Source: Spirosoma oryzicola (GTDB taxonomy: Bacteria; Bacteroidota; Bacteroidia; Cytophagales; Spirosomataceae). From it: a DNA stretch of 64,000 bases. The stretch is from the NCBI RefSeq assembly GCF_021233055.1, contig NZ_CP089539.1, forward strand, positions 248,001-312,000, written 5' to 3'. Below are positions 52,991 through 61,241 of this stretch, piece after piece. Each line of letters opens with the position of its first letter. Position 1 is the stretch's first letter. Below the pieces are notes generated by a model. It was not told the DNA's origin, ran no database searches, and saw only the letters and a program-made list of their open reading frames with translations. The position numbers and the translations under genes were made by a program.

Positions 52991-53909
52991 AGATAGTAAA
53001 GCGTTAAATTGAGATTATGGGTGTTATGAAAAGGAGAGCTAGTTAAAGGAGTCATTGAATACTTAACTATATGATAATAAATACAATACTATAAACTTCT
53101 ACTTATGCATAGACTAACTTATTGTTGGTTTCTTTATCAGTAGACCAAACGTATGCATAGCTGCGGCAGGCATAACCCACCAATTATGTGTACTACGTGA
53201 CTATAGGCTATTGTTATGTGTTCATAAACTCCTATGGTAGAGCGTATCCATTAAAAACTTTAACCATATGCTCACATTGATTATGATCGCAAAACTGGTC
53301 GTAATAAGCATGAGTGACTATCGCAGACTGCCCAAAAACTGTTCAATTTGTAACAAACGACTAAATTTGTTCCTTTTTAGAGCGATTTCACCTTATTAAG
53401 GTTCGTTATCAGCCTTCACTACAAAACAGATGAGTGACGTTGACGGCTTGCACGACATTTAGCCAAGCTCTAGAAATAAGTTACATTCTTTATACTAAGC
53501 AACGTTGACAGCTATCATAAGAAAAGATTGTGGCTGTTATACAACTCCGCCCAACTACTGCAAGTGACCTTTTCTGCCACTCGAGGTGTGAATGGTTAGA
53601 ATAAATGCGGACGGAAAGCAGCCCTGTCGTTTTTTATACAGCGGATTATCAGAAAGCCGTGAAACTCAGTAACGTAATAATCGTATCAGGCAAAAATTTT
53701 TCCGTGTTAACTAAATTCATACAGCCGCTGCGTTTCAGAATGCGTTTTACCTGTAGATTTGTCCAGTTAGTAAATAGGATTACAAGGTTCATTACATAGA
53801 CCATCCCTATCAATCATTCTGAATGAACTGGCCGATGACAGTTGGCCGGCCAAACCCTTTCCAGTTTACTTACGTTCAGGTAGGAGCGATCCATCAATAC
53901 TAAGCGATT
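52991..53909. other. 919-bp AT-rich intergenic region
   Basis: This is the longest gap in the window, lying between two divergently read genes (49322-52990 minus and 53910 plus). No coding stretch with good composition, RNA gene or long hairpin was found. TAAATTTG at 53362-53369 matches the -7 consensus, but no -33 partner is visible and it is 540 bp from the next gene. It may carry regulatory sequence for the large surface protein. Confidence 0.45.
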
Positions 53910-54902
53910 ATGGCTGAATTAGTAAAACCCATTGGTATCTATTACGAACATCCTGACTGGTTTAAACCCCTCTTTGCCGAACTTCAACGGCGCAATATAC
54001 CCTTTGAACGAATTGATGCTACCCAGCATCGCTACAACCCCGCCGAAGCCGATAGCCCTTATTCGCTGGTCGTCAACCGAATGAGTTCGTCGGCTTACCT
54101 GCGCGGTAACGGACAAGGCATTTTTCACACCGCTGGCTACCTCACCCACCTCGAACAGATTGGCGTGCGTGTCATCAATGGCACCGTCGCTACCAGCATC
54201 GAAACCAACAAGGCCCGACAACTGGCCCTGCTGGCTTCCCTAGGCTTATCTTTTCCTCAAACCCTGGTCGTTAATCACGTCTCGCAGGTGCTATCCGCAG
54301 CGCAAGAACTACGCTTCCCAATTGTCGTTAAAGTCAACATCGGCGGAGCGGGGGCTGGTATTGTTCGCTTCGATACCCACGAAGGTTTGCAGGCAGCCGT
54401 TGAGACCAACCAGATTGATTTGGGTATCGACCAGACGGCATTGGTGCAGGAGTATATTCAGCCACGCGGGGGCCATATCGTCTGCGTCGAGACGCTCAAC
54501 GGACGCTTTCTGTACGCCATTAAGGTCTTCACCACCGGTGAAAGCTTTAACCTCTGCCCTGCTGAGATCTGCGCGATTCCAGAGTCGCCATCAGCTGATT
54601 TCTGTCTGACCGAAGCGCCTAAGAAAGGCATTCATCCGGGCCGCCGGGCGGTGGAGGCCTATACCCCACCTGCCCAGATTATCGCAGCTGTGGAACGCAT
54701 CGCCAAAACTGCCCGCATCGACGTGGGGGGTGTCGAATACCTCATCGACGACCGAACCGGCGAAGTGCTCTTCTACGACATCAACGCGCTGTCCAACTTT
54801 GTGGCCGATGCGGTCAACGTCGTTGGCTTCGACCCCTACGCCCGCTTCGTAGACTACCTCGAAGGCCAACTCGAAAAAACGCTTCTCTCCGAAAACGTAT
54901 GA
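53910..54902 (+). CDS. ATP-grasp ligase, RimK-like
   Basis: The 330-residue product has the ATP-grasp fold: a lead-in domain to about residue 110, then the ATP-binding lysine in FPIVVKVNIGGAGAGIVRF, the hinge segment TALVQEYI, and the metal-binding end of the fold in LFYDINALSNF. RimK-like enzymes add amino acids to acid groups, such as glutamate ligation in ribosomal protein, coenzyme or peptide synthesis. The gene overlaps by ATGA with the 12-residue remnant of a flavin monooxygenase, and two APC permeases follow, which suggests an amino-acid-derived or peptide-like substrate. The precise acceptor is unknown. Confidence 0.88.
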   Translation: MAELVKPIGIYYEHPDWFKPLFAELQRRNIPFERIDATQHRYNPAEADSPYSLVVNRMSSSAYLRGNGQGIFHTAGYLTHLEQIGVRVINGTVATSIETNKARQLALLASLGLSFPQTLVVNHVSQVLSAAQELRFPIVVKVNIGGAGAGIVRFDTHEGLQAAVETNQIDLGIDQTALVQEYIQPRGGHIVCVETLNGRFLYAIKVFTTGESFNLCPAEICAIPESPSADFCLTEAPKKGIHPGRRAVEAYTPPAQIIAAVERIAKTARIDVGGVEYLIDDRTGEVLFYDINALSNFVADAVNVVGFDPYARFVDYLEGQLEKTLLSENV

Positions 54903-54997
54903 AATTTGGTTATTGGATGCCCGTCTTCGGCGGCCGGTTACAAGAACTACCAGCAGTGACTGGCGGTTACGCAGTTGGAAAAGCAGGGCTCGCTTGA
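54899..54997 (+). pseudogene. 5' scar of a flavin-dependent (LLM) monooxygenase
   Basis: An ATG at 54899 overlaps the TGA of the ATP-grasp gene (ATGA). The first twelve residues read MKFGYWMPVFGG, the strand-1 signature of luciferase-like monooxygenases related to SsuD/SfnG, where W-L-R usually follows. The frame then diverges and stops at 54995-54997. The body of a roughly 370-codon gene is absent. Its start context shows that it was once co-translated with the ligase gene. Confidence 0.6.
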
Positions 54998-55199
54998 AGA
55001 TTATTCGGTTTCGAACCGGGGACTGCGAAGCGGTGATCCAGGTGAAAGCCTGACGTTGTTTTTAATTAATTCTAGACTATGTACCTGTTTTGTATTGACC
55101 CATATTCCATCAGTAGACAGGTTTATTTTTCGTAACCGGCGTTGGCTATGTTCCTGTCGTTCATGAGCCAGTTAATGCCGGTTATTTATCATTGTATTC

Positions 55200-56642
55200 A
55201 TGCGTATAAAATCTCTTGACCAACTGCGGCAGGAAGCTGGCGAAAGCGGCAAATCCTCGCTTAAACGGTCGCTTGGTGCATTTAATCTTGTAGCCCTAGG
55301 AATCGGTGTTATCATCGGAGCCGGGTTGTTTTCCTTAACGGGCATTGCGGCTGCTAACCATGCAGGTCCTGCGGTGACACTTTCTTTTGTTGTGGCGGCT
55401 ATCGGCTGTGCTTTCAGTGCCTTATGTTATGCCGAATTTGCTGCTATGGTACCCGTTGCGGGCAGCGCTTATACCTACGCCTACGCCACCCTGGGCGAAC
55501 TGTTTGCCTGGATCATTGGCTGGGATCTGATCCTCGAATACTCCGTAGGAGCCGCTACAGTCGCTATCAGCTGGTCCCAGTACCTGACCCGTTTTTTGGC
55601 AAAATACAATTTACAATTGCCTCCTCAATTGGTGCAATCACCGTTCGAATCTATAACGATGGCCGACGGCTCGGTAGTGAGTGGATTCATCAATCTACCT
55701 GCCGTATTGATTGTCGTACTGGTTTCGGTGATTATCATCCGGGGTACGCAGGGGTCAGCGGTGTTCAATGCCATTGTGGTAAGTCTGAAAGTGCTGGTTG
55801 TTCTCGTGTTTATCGCTCTGGGCTGGCAATACATCAACCCCGCCAACTATTCACCGTACATTCCACCCAATACCGGTGTGTTTGGTGAATTTGGCCTGAG
55901 TGGGATTTTCCGGGGAGCGGGCGTCGTTTTCTTTGTTTTCATCGGTTTTGATATTGTGGCAACGATGGCGCAGGAAACAAAAAATCCACAACGCAACATG
56001 CCGATCGGGATTCTCGGTTCGCTGATTGTTTGTACCGTTCTTTTCGTCCTGTTTGGTTACGTTATGACGGGTCTGGCTAATTACACCGAGTTTAAAAATA
56101 GCGCAGCCCCGGTAGCGATTGCCATCGAAAAGACGCCGTATCAGTGGCTCAGTCAAGCGATTATTCTGGCTATTCTGATCGGGTACACATCCGTTATTCT
56201 GGTGGATTTATTAGGACAGTCGCGGGTATTTTTCTCGATGAGCCGCGACGGATTGCTACCCCGCGCCTTCTCCGACATTCACGTTCGTTTTCAGACGCCC
56301 TGGCGCTCAAATATCCTCCTGTGCATCTTTATTAGTCTGTTTGCGGGCTTGGTACCCATCCGGGTTGTTGGCGAAATGACGAGCATTGGTACGCTGCTGG
56401 CATTTATTCTGGTCTGTCTGGGCGTGCTGATTCTACGCAAACGACAACCGGATGCACCCCGCGCTTTCCGAACCCCCTGGGTACCCGTCGTACCGATTCT
56501 AGGCATTTTAACCTGTGCGGTTATGATGCTATCACTACCGCTCGATACGTGGATTCGACTCGTAGTCTGGCTAGCTATTGGCCTGGTCATCTACTTCGCC
56601 TACGGCAAGAAACGAAGCAAATGGCAGACGCTCGCTAAATAG
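55200..56642 (+). CDS. APC-family amino acid permease (CAT-like)
   Basis: The 480-residue protein has about twelve transmembrane helices. Residues LVALGIGVIIGAGLFSLTGI hold the G-x-G-I-G-x-G substrate-binding break of helix 1, and VPVAGSAYTYAYATLGELFA is the helix-3 motif of the cationic amino acid transporter branch. The cytoplasmic loop FSMSRDGLLPRAF is another branch marker. It imports amino acids in symport or by exchange. It starts about 300 bp after the ligase gene and is followed after 36 bp by a second permease. Confidence 0.9.
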   Translation: MRIKSLDQLRQEAGESGKSSLKRSLGAFNLVALGIGVIIGAGLFSLTGIAAANHAGPAVTLSFVVAAIGCAFSALCYAEFAAMVPVAGSAYTYAYATLGELFAWIIGWDLILEYSVGAATVAISWSQYLTRFLAKYNLQLPPQLVQSPFESITMADGSVVSGFINLPAVLIVVLVSVIIIRGTQGSAVFNAIVVSLKVLVVLVFIALGWQYINPANYSPYIPPNTGVFGEFGLSGIFRGAGVVFFVFIGFDIVATMAQETKNPQRNMPIGILGSLIVCTVLFVLFGYVMTGLANYTEFKNSAAPVAIAIEKTPYQWLSQAIILAILIGYTSVILVDLLGQSRVFFSMSRDGLLPRAFSDIHVRFQTPWRSNILLCIFISLFAGLVPIRVVGEMTSIGTLLAFILVCLGVLILRKRQPDAPRAFRTPWVPVVPILGILTCAVMMLSLPLDTWIRLVVWLAIGLVIYFAYGKKRSKWQTLAK

Positions 56643-56678
56643 CTACAATGCTGTAAACTACGTAAACGAAACAGACGG

Positions 56679-57980
56679 ATGGCATCTACGCCAACTACTT
56701 CACCGGTTCTGCTGCGGGGCATTGGCCGGTTTGATTTTATTGCGCTTATCATCAACATCACCATTGGTGCAGGTATTCTGGGCTTACCGGCCAAGCTGTA
56801 TACACTGGTGGGCAGTTGGAGTTTGCTTGCCTACGGGGTCAGCGGCATTATCGTTACCCTGATCATCCTTTGTTTTGCCGAAGTAAGCAGCCGTTTTAGT
56901 GGTACGGGTGGTCCCTATTTGTACACGCGCCGGACTTTTGGGCCACTGATTGGCTTTGAGGTTGGCTGGCTATTCTGGTTATCGCGGGTGGCAGCCTTTG
57001 CGTCAATCTGTAATTTATTCATCAGTTACGCGGCTCTTTTTCGACCCCAGCTTGCCAGTGGCTGGGAGCGCGCGGGCGTAATTACGGCACTCGTTCTGGG
57101 CTTGTCGCTGCTCAATTACGTTGGTGTGAAGCGGTCGGCTCGGATAAACACGTTATTTACACTTGCTAAATTAGGAGCTATTGGTCTGTTTGCCGCAGTG
57201 GGGTTATTTTTCGTTAAAACGGAAGCATTCACTTGGCCCCCTTTCCCGGCTTATTCTCCTTTTTCTCAATCGGTACTTTTATTGATTTTCACATTTTCCG
57301 GTTTCGATGTGGCAACAATACCATCGGGCGAGGTTCAGCAGCCGCAACGGACCGTTCCTATCTCTTTGCTAATAGCCATCGGAATGGTTGCTTTGCTGTT
57401 TATGGCCGTTCAGGTGGTCTGTATCGGTACGCTGCCCAATCTTACCCAGTCAGAACGGCCTCTCGCTGATGCGGCTACCCAATTCATGGGTCCGGTGGGC
57501 GGTTGGGTCATCACCGCCGTAGCCCTGTTAACAGCCATGGGAACCTTGCACGCTCTGATGTTGACAGGTCCCCGGCTCCTGTTTGCGATGGCGGAACAAG
57601 GGCAACTACCTAGCTGGCTGGCCAGCACCCACTCCCGCTTTCGAACGCCGTACGTCGCCATTTTCGTGACGGCGGCTCTGCAACTTTTGCTGGCCATAAC
57701 GGGCACCTTCCTGTATGCGCTGACCTTTAGCACCCTGATTCGACTGGCTTATTTTGCGTTGGTCAGTGCTGCACTACCCGTTTTGCGACTACGTACCGAT
57801 GCACCGCCAGCCCAGTTTCAGGTAGCCGGCGGGTGGCTCATTTCCGGATTGGCGGTCGTGTTTTGCGGTTGGTTACTCAGCAATAGTTCAGCGGTAGAAG
57901 CGCGGGACGTAAGCATAGCGATCGGTGTGGGCCTCCTTATTTTTGCGTTGATGCAGCGCCGACCAAAACCACGCCAATAG
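56679..57980 (+). CDS. APC-superfamily amino acid permease
   Basis: The 433-residue product has about twelve helices with the APC helix-1 break in LIINITIGAGILGLPAKLY and a helix-3 segment RFSGTGGPYLYTRRTFGP. It is more distant from the first permease (480 residues) than a recent duplicate would be, so the two probably move different substrates. The cytoplasmic loop LFAMAEQGQLPSWLASTHSR is typical. It is 36 bp after the first permease and 31 bp before the monooxygenase gene, consistent with one transcript. Confidence 0.9.
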   Translation: MASTPTTSPVLLRGIGRFDFIALIINITIGAGILGLPAKLYTLVGSWSLLAYGVSGIIVTLIILCFAEVSSRFSGTGGPYLYTRRTFGPLIGFEVGWLFWLSRVAAFASICNLFISYAALFRPQLASGWERAGVITALVLGLSLLNYVGVKRSARINTLFTLAKLGAIGLFAAVGLFFVKTEAFTWPPFPAYSPFSQSVLLLIFTFSGFDVATIPSGEVQQPQRTVPISLLIAIGMVALLFMAVQVVCIGTLPNLTQSERPLADAATQFMGPVGGWVITAVALLTAMGTLHALMLTGPRLLFAMAEQGQLPSWLASTHSRFRTPYVAIFVTAALQLLLAITGTFLYALTFSTLIRLAYFALVSAALPVLRLRTDAPPAQFQVAGGWLISGLAVVFCGWLLSNSSAVEARDVSIAIGVGLLIFALMQRRPKPRQ

Positions 57981-58011
57981 TGCCACAATATGAATAAAAG
58001 CCGTTTATTTC

Positions 58012-59142
58012 ATGCTTCATCATCCTATTCAATCAGTTCCGGTACGAACGACCCAACGGGCATGCGAAGTAGCCTGGTTTTCTGACCTTTGCGGAGAAGA
58101 CACCGAATTTCTGAGTGTACGCGACCCGGCTCGTAGCACCTTCGCCCATTGTCGAACGATTGCCCTCAAGGCCGACCAGTTAGGTTTTAATAACTTACTG
58201 CTGCCGACCTCATACATGGTTGGCCAGGAAGTCATTCCATTTGCGGGTGGCGTTGCGCCTGATCTAACGCAAATCAGTCTGCTGACCGCTATCCGCTGTG
58301 GGGAACTACATCCACCTATGCTGGCCCGGACGCTGGCTTCGCTCGACCATATGCTGCAAGGGCGACTGACGATCAATATAATTAATTCCGATTTGCCCGG
58401 CTACCGCGAAGACGCCAATTTTCGTTACCAGCGTTGCGCCGAAACCATTCAGATCCTGAAACAAGCCTGGACGCAGGACCGGATTGAACACGACGGACCT
58501 GTCTACGGTAAAATCAGTCTGGACACAGCCCCTGTCCGACCCTATCAGCAAAACGGCGGTCCGTTACTTTATTTTGGGGGCACTTCCGATGGAGCACGCG
58601 ACGTCTGTGCCCGCTATTGTGATGTGTTTCTGATGTGGCCCGAAAGCGAGGAAATGCTATACGCCAACATGCAGGACGTAGCTGAACGGGCCGACCGACT
58701 CGGACGAACCATCGACTTTGGACTGCGAATTCATGTTATCGTCCGGGAAACCGAGGCCGAAGCGCGCGCCTGGTCAACGCATATTATGTCGAAGTTCGAT
58801 CCGGTACGGGGGGCCGCCTTAAAAAATGCGTCCCAAAGTTCGTGGTCACTGGGTGTAAAACGGCAAAATGAGCTGCGCCAAATGGCCGATTCAGACGGGT
58901 TTGTCGAGCCGTTGTTGTGGACCGATATTGGCAAAGCGCGGTCGGGTGCTGGCGGAGCATTGGTGGGCAGCGCCGATCAGATTGTTGAGAAAATAAATCG
59001 GTACATGGACATGGGTATGCGGAGTTTTATTTTCTCGGGTTATCCACTTATCGAAGAAGCTGATTATTTCGCAAGCTTAGTATTGCCCAAGCTACCGACG
59101 ATCTCGCTGTCTGTTCAACAGGGGCGACGACCACAGACCTGA
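58012..59142 (+). CDS. SsuD-like LLM-class flavin-dependent monooxygenase
   Basis: The 376-residue product is a luciferase-fold, reduced-flavin-dependent monooxygenase. It contains LGFNNLLLPTSYMVGQEV, the HPPMLARTLASLDHMLQGRL block and a C-terminal region GGALVGSADQIVEKINRYMD followed by FIFSGYPLIEEADYFASLVL. These blocks match alkanesulfonate monooxygenase SsuD and related enzymes that cleave C-S bonds with FMNH2 and oxygen. A flavin reductase gene is not seen nearby. The two upstream permeases and the ATP-grasp gene are its probable partners. Confidence 0.9.
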   Translation: MLHHPIQSVPVRTTQRACEVAWFSDLCGEDTEFLSVRDPARSTFAHCRTIALKADQLGFNNLLLPTSYMVGQEVIPFAGGVAPDLTQISLLTAIRCGELHPPMLARTLASLDHMLQGRLTINIINSDLPGYREDANFRYQRCAETIQILKQAWTQDRIEHDGPVYGKISLDTAPVRPYQQNGGPLLYFGGTSDGARDVCARYCDVFLMWPESEEMLYANMQDVAERADRLGRTIDFGLRIHVIVRETEAEARAWSTHIMSKFDPVRGAALKNASQSSWSLGVKRQNELRQMADSDGFVEPLLWTDIGKARSGAGGALVGSADQIVEKINRYMDMGMRSFIFSGYPLIEEADYFASLVLPKLPTISLSVQQGRRPQT

Positions 59143-59309
59143 ACGAAAAAATTGGGTTTGCCTGACACCGAAATAGATTACCGTTAAGTATAAAAAAGTG
59201 TTTGTTACTTGATACGAAAAAGACTGCGTTTCGGTTCTAACCCTGTCTGCCTGTTAAACTACAGCGAACATTAACTAGATAATCGATCACCTTACATTCA
59301 CCTGGTTAC

Positions 59310-59882
59310 GTGAGCGAGCAACAACTTTGGGAAGCCTTTCAGGAAGGCGATGAAGAAGCGTATACACAGCTTTATCAAAATCACGTCCGGGCGATGTACC
59401 GGTATGGCATGAGTTTGGTAGCGGTTTCGGAAGCGTTTGTATTAGATTGTGTACACGATGTTTTTACGGAAATATGGGCGAAACGAACACGGCTCACCAC
59501 ACCGGACAATGTTCGTCATTACTTGTTGAAAGCGCTTAAAATACGCATTGTTCACCTTCTCGAACGAAAAGAGCGACCGAATAAACCCCTGACCGAAACC
59601 GACTACGAACTTCTGTGGGCAGAACCCAATGACCTGGAATTATTGGAAGAACTGGAAGCGGCCAGCACACGGCAACAGCGATTGGAACGGCTCATTGCCC
59701 AGCTCCCCCCCCGTCAGCAGGAAGCTTTGAAATTACGTTTCGTGGAAAATATGGATTACACTCAAATTGGCGAGATACTGGACGTTAACCAGCAATCCGC
59801 TAAGAACCTGGTATTCCGGGCCGTAGAAAAACTTCGAGGTTGGGTTGCTCTCTTATTTTTAACTTTTTCAACTTTTTTTTAG
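59310..59882 (+). CDS. ECF-type RNA polymerase sigma factor
   Basis: The 190-residue product starts with GTG and has sigma region 2 at about 5-85 (YTQLYQNHVRAMYRYGMSLV, DCVHDVFTEIWAK) and region 4 at about 120-175 (LPPRQQEALKLRFVENMDYT, IGEILDVNQQSAKNLVFRAV). It is the first gene of the second sigma/FecR/SusC set. A 55-bp gap separates it from FecR. The C-terminal tail FLTFSTFF is short and hydrophobic. The factor probably controls the SusC gene at 61242 and perhaps itself. Confidence 0.92.
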   Translation: MSEQQLWEAFQEGDEEAYTQLYQNHVRAMYRYGMSLVAVSEAFVLDCVHDVFTEIWAKRTRLTTPDNVRHYLLKALKIRIVHLLERKERPNKPLTETDYELLWAEPNDLELLEELEAASTRQQRLERLIAQLPPRQQEALKLRFVENMDYTQIGEILDVNQQSAKNLVFRAVEKLRGWVALLFLTFSTFF

Positions 59883-59937
59883 GTTTTAGTGAGTACGTTT
59901 TCCAAATGCTGTCATCTACTGACAAATCCAGTAGCCT

Positions 59938-61041
59938 GTGCAGCCCGATTACAAGAATTTTTCAACCGCTGATTTTCTAACGGACGATTATTTCGTCTAT
60001 CACCAGCTTCAGCCCACACCGCATTCGTCGCATTTTTGGGCAACCTGGCTCGAAGAGCACCCGCACCGACAGCAGGAATGGCAACAGGCCGTCGATTTAC
60101 TGGCCGCTATCCGCTTAGGGCTTGACTCCTACGCGCAAACCTATTTACCGCAGGAGACTATTCAACAGCTTCTCGTTCGAATTCAGCAAACAAACGCCCA
60201 GATTGATAAGACCGAAACACCGGTTCGCCGGATAGGATGGCGCCTGTGGGCAGCAGCCGCATCGGTTTTTCTGGTACTAGGCGTAACGATCTGGTGGCAA
60301 GCCCAAACCCGTTCCTCCCCGTATGAGCAGCACCTGGCAACTCTCGATAAAACGGTTTCCGAAAAGGTAAACAATACCCAGCAAGTTCAAACGATTGACC
60401 TACCCGACCGCTCCGTTGTCCGGCTGGCTCCGAAGAGTCGGTTAAGCTATTCTGTTGACTTCGGTCAGCACCAGCGAGTCATCTATCTTTCGGGCGAAGC
60501 GACGTTTTCGGTAACCAGAGATTCGCAACGTCCTTTTCTCGTGCATGCTAACGAAGTCGTTACGAAAGTTGTAGGAACCCAGTTTACCGTTCGGGCCTTT
60601 GCCGAAGAAAACCGGGTTCGGGTTCGGGTGCAATCCGGTCAGGTATCGGTCTACCGCGATCAGCAAACAAACTCGCCGATTCAGCAGAAAGGGGTGATGT
60701 TACTGCCCAATCAGCAGGTAGTCTTTAACCGAAATACGGACCAGTTCGATAAAATGCTGGTCGAAACACCCAGCTTAATAATCAGCCCAACCCGGCGGAA
60801 AAAAGGTCCGGCTTTTGTCTATAACGATACGCCCATTCCCCAAGTGTTGCAGGAATTAAAAGATGCTTACGGCATTGAGATCCGCTACAACAAGGAAGCA
60901 TTAACCAATTGCCAATTGAACTCCTCCATGACCAATGAATCATTCGAGCAGAAGCTGGAAATCATCTGCCGCACAATTGGCGCTACCTACGAAATGATTG
61001 ACGGGCAGGTCATTATCAATGGCGGCACTTGTCAGAACTAA
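59938..61041 (+). CDS. FecR-family anti-sigma factor
   Basis: The 367-residue product starts at a GTG and begins with the cytoplasmic anti-sigma part (YFVYHQLQPTPHSSHFWATW). One transmembrane helix is at about 100-120 (LWAAAASVFLVLGVTIWWQA). The periplasmic FecR domain has LPDRSVVRLAPKSRLSYSVD, VIYLSGEATFSVTRD, VVGTQFTVRAF and VQSGQVSVY, and a C-terminal STN/DUF4974-like end (IPQVLQELKDAYGIEI). It should sequester the upstream sigma factor and receive the signal from the SusC receptor downstream. Confidence 0.92.
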   Translation: MQPDYKNFSTADFLTDDYFVYHQLQPTPHSSHFWATWLEEHPHRQQEWQQAVDLLAAIRLGLDSYAQTYLPQETIQQLLVRIQQTNAQIDKTETPVRRIGWRLWAAAASVFLVLGVTIWWQAQTRSSPYEQHLATLDKTVSEKVNNTQQVQTIDLPDRSVVRLAPKSRLSYSVDFGQHQRVIYLSGEATFSVTRDSQRPFLVHANEVVTKVVGTQFTVRAFAEENRVRVRVQSGQVSVYRDQQTNSPIQQKGVMLLPNQQVVFNRNTDQFDKMLVETPSLIISPTRRKKGPAFVYNDTPIPQVLQELKDAYGIEIRYNKEALTNCQLNSSMTNESFEQKLEIICRTIGATYEMIDGQVIINGGTCQN

Positions 61042-61241
61042 CGACTATCAGCTACAATTTACCTTTATTTTTCAAGTCTATTCAGTACAATATGAATCAA
61101 TTCTACCTGCTTTCCGAACCCCAAAGTCAATGATAGGACCGGCTGCTTTCATGGCCCGGCGATTCCTTTATGACATTCTTCGTAGCGGCCAATGGACGCG
61201 TCCCTCCTACTCTTTTTGACCTTTTAAAACCAATCAATACG

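Noticed and set aside
53362..53369. TAAATTTG as a -7 promoter box in the long gap before the ATP-grasp gene
   Set aside because: No -33 partner is visible and the next gene is about 540 bp away.
54975..55166. Open frame of 63 codons after the ATP-grasp gene, with NRGLRSGDPGESLTLF
   Set aside because: It starts within the scar of the lost monooxygenase, has no family match and lies in a decayed interval.
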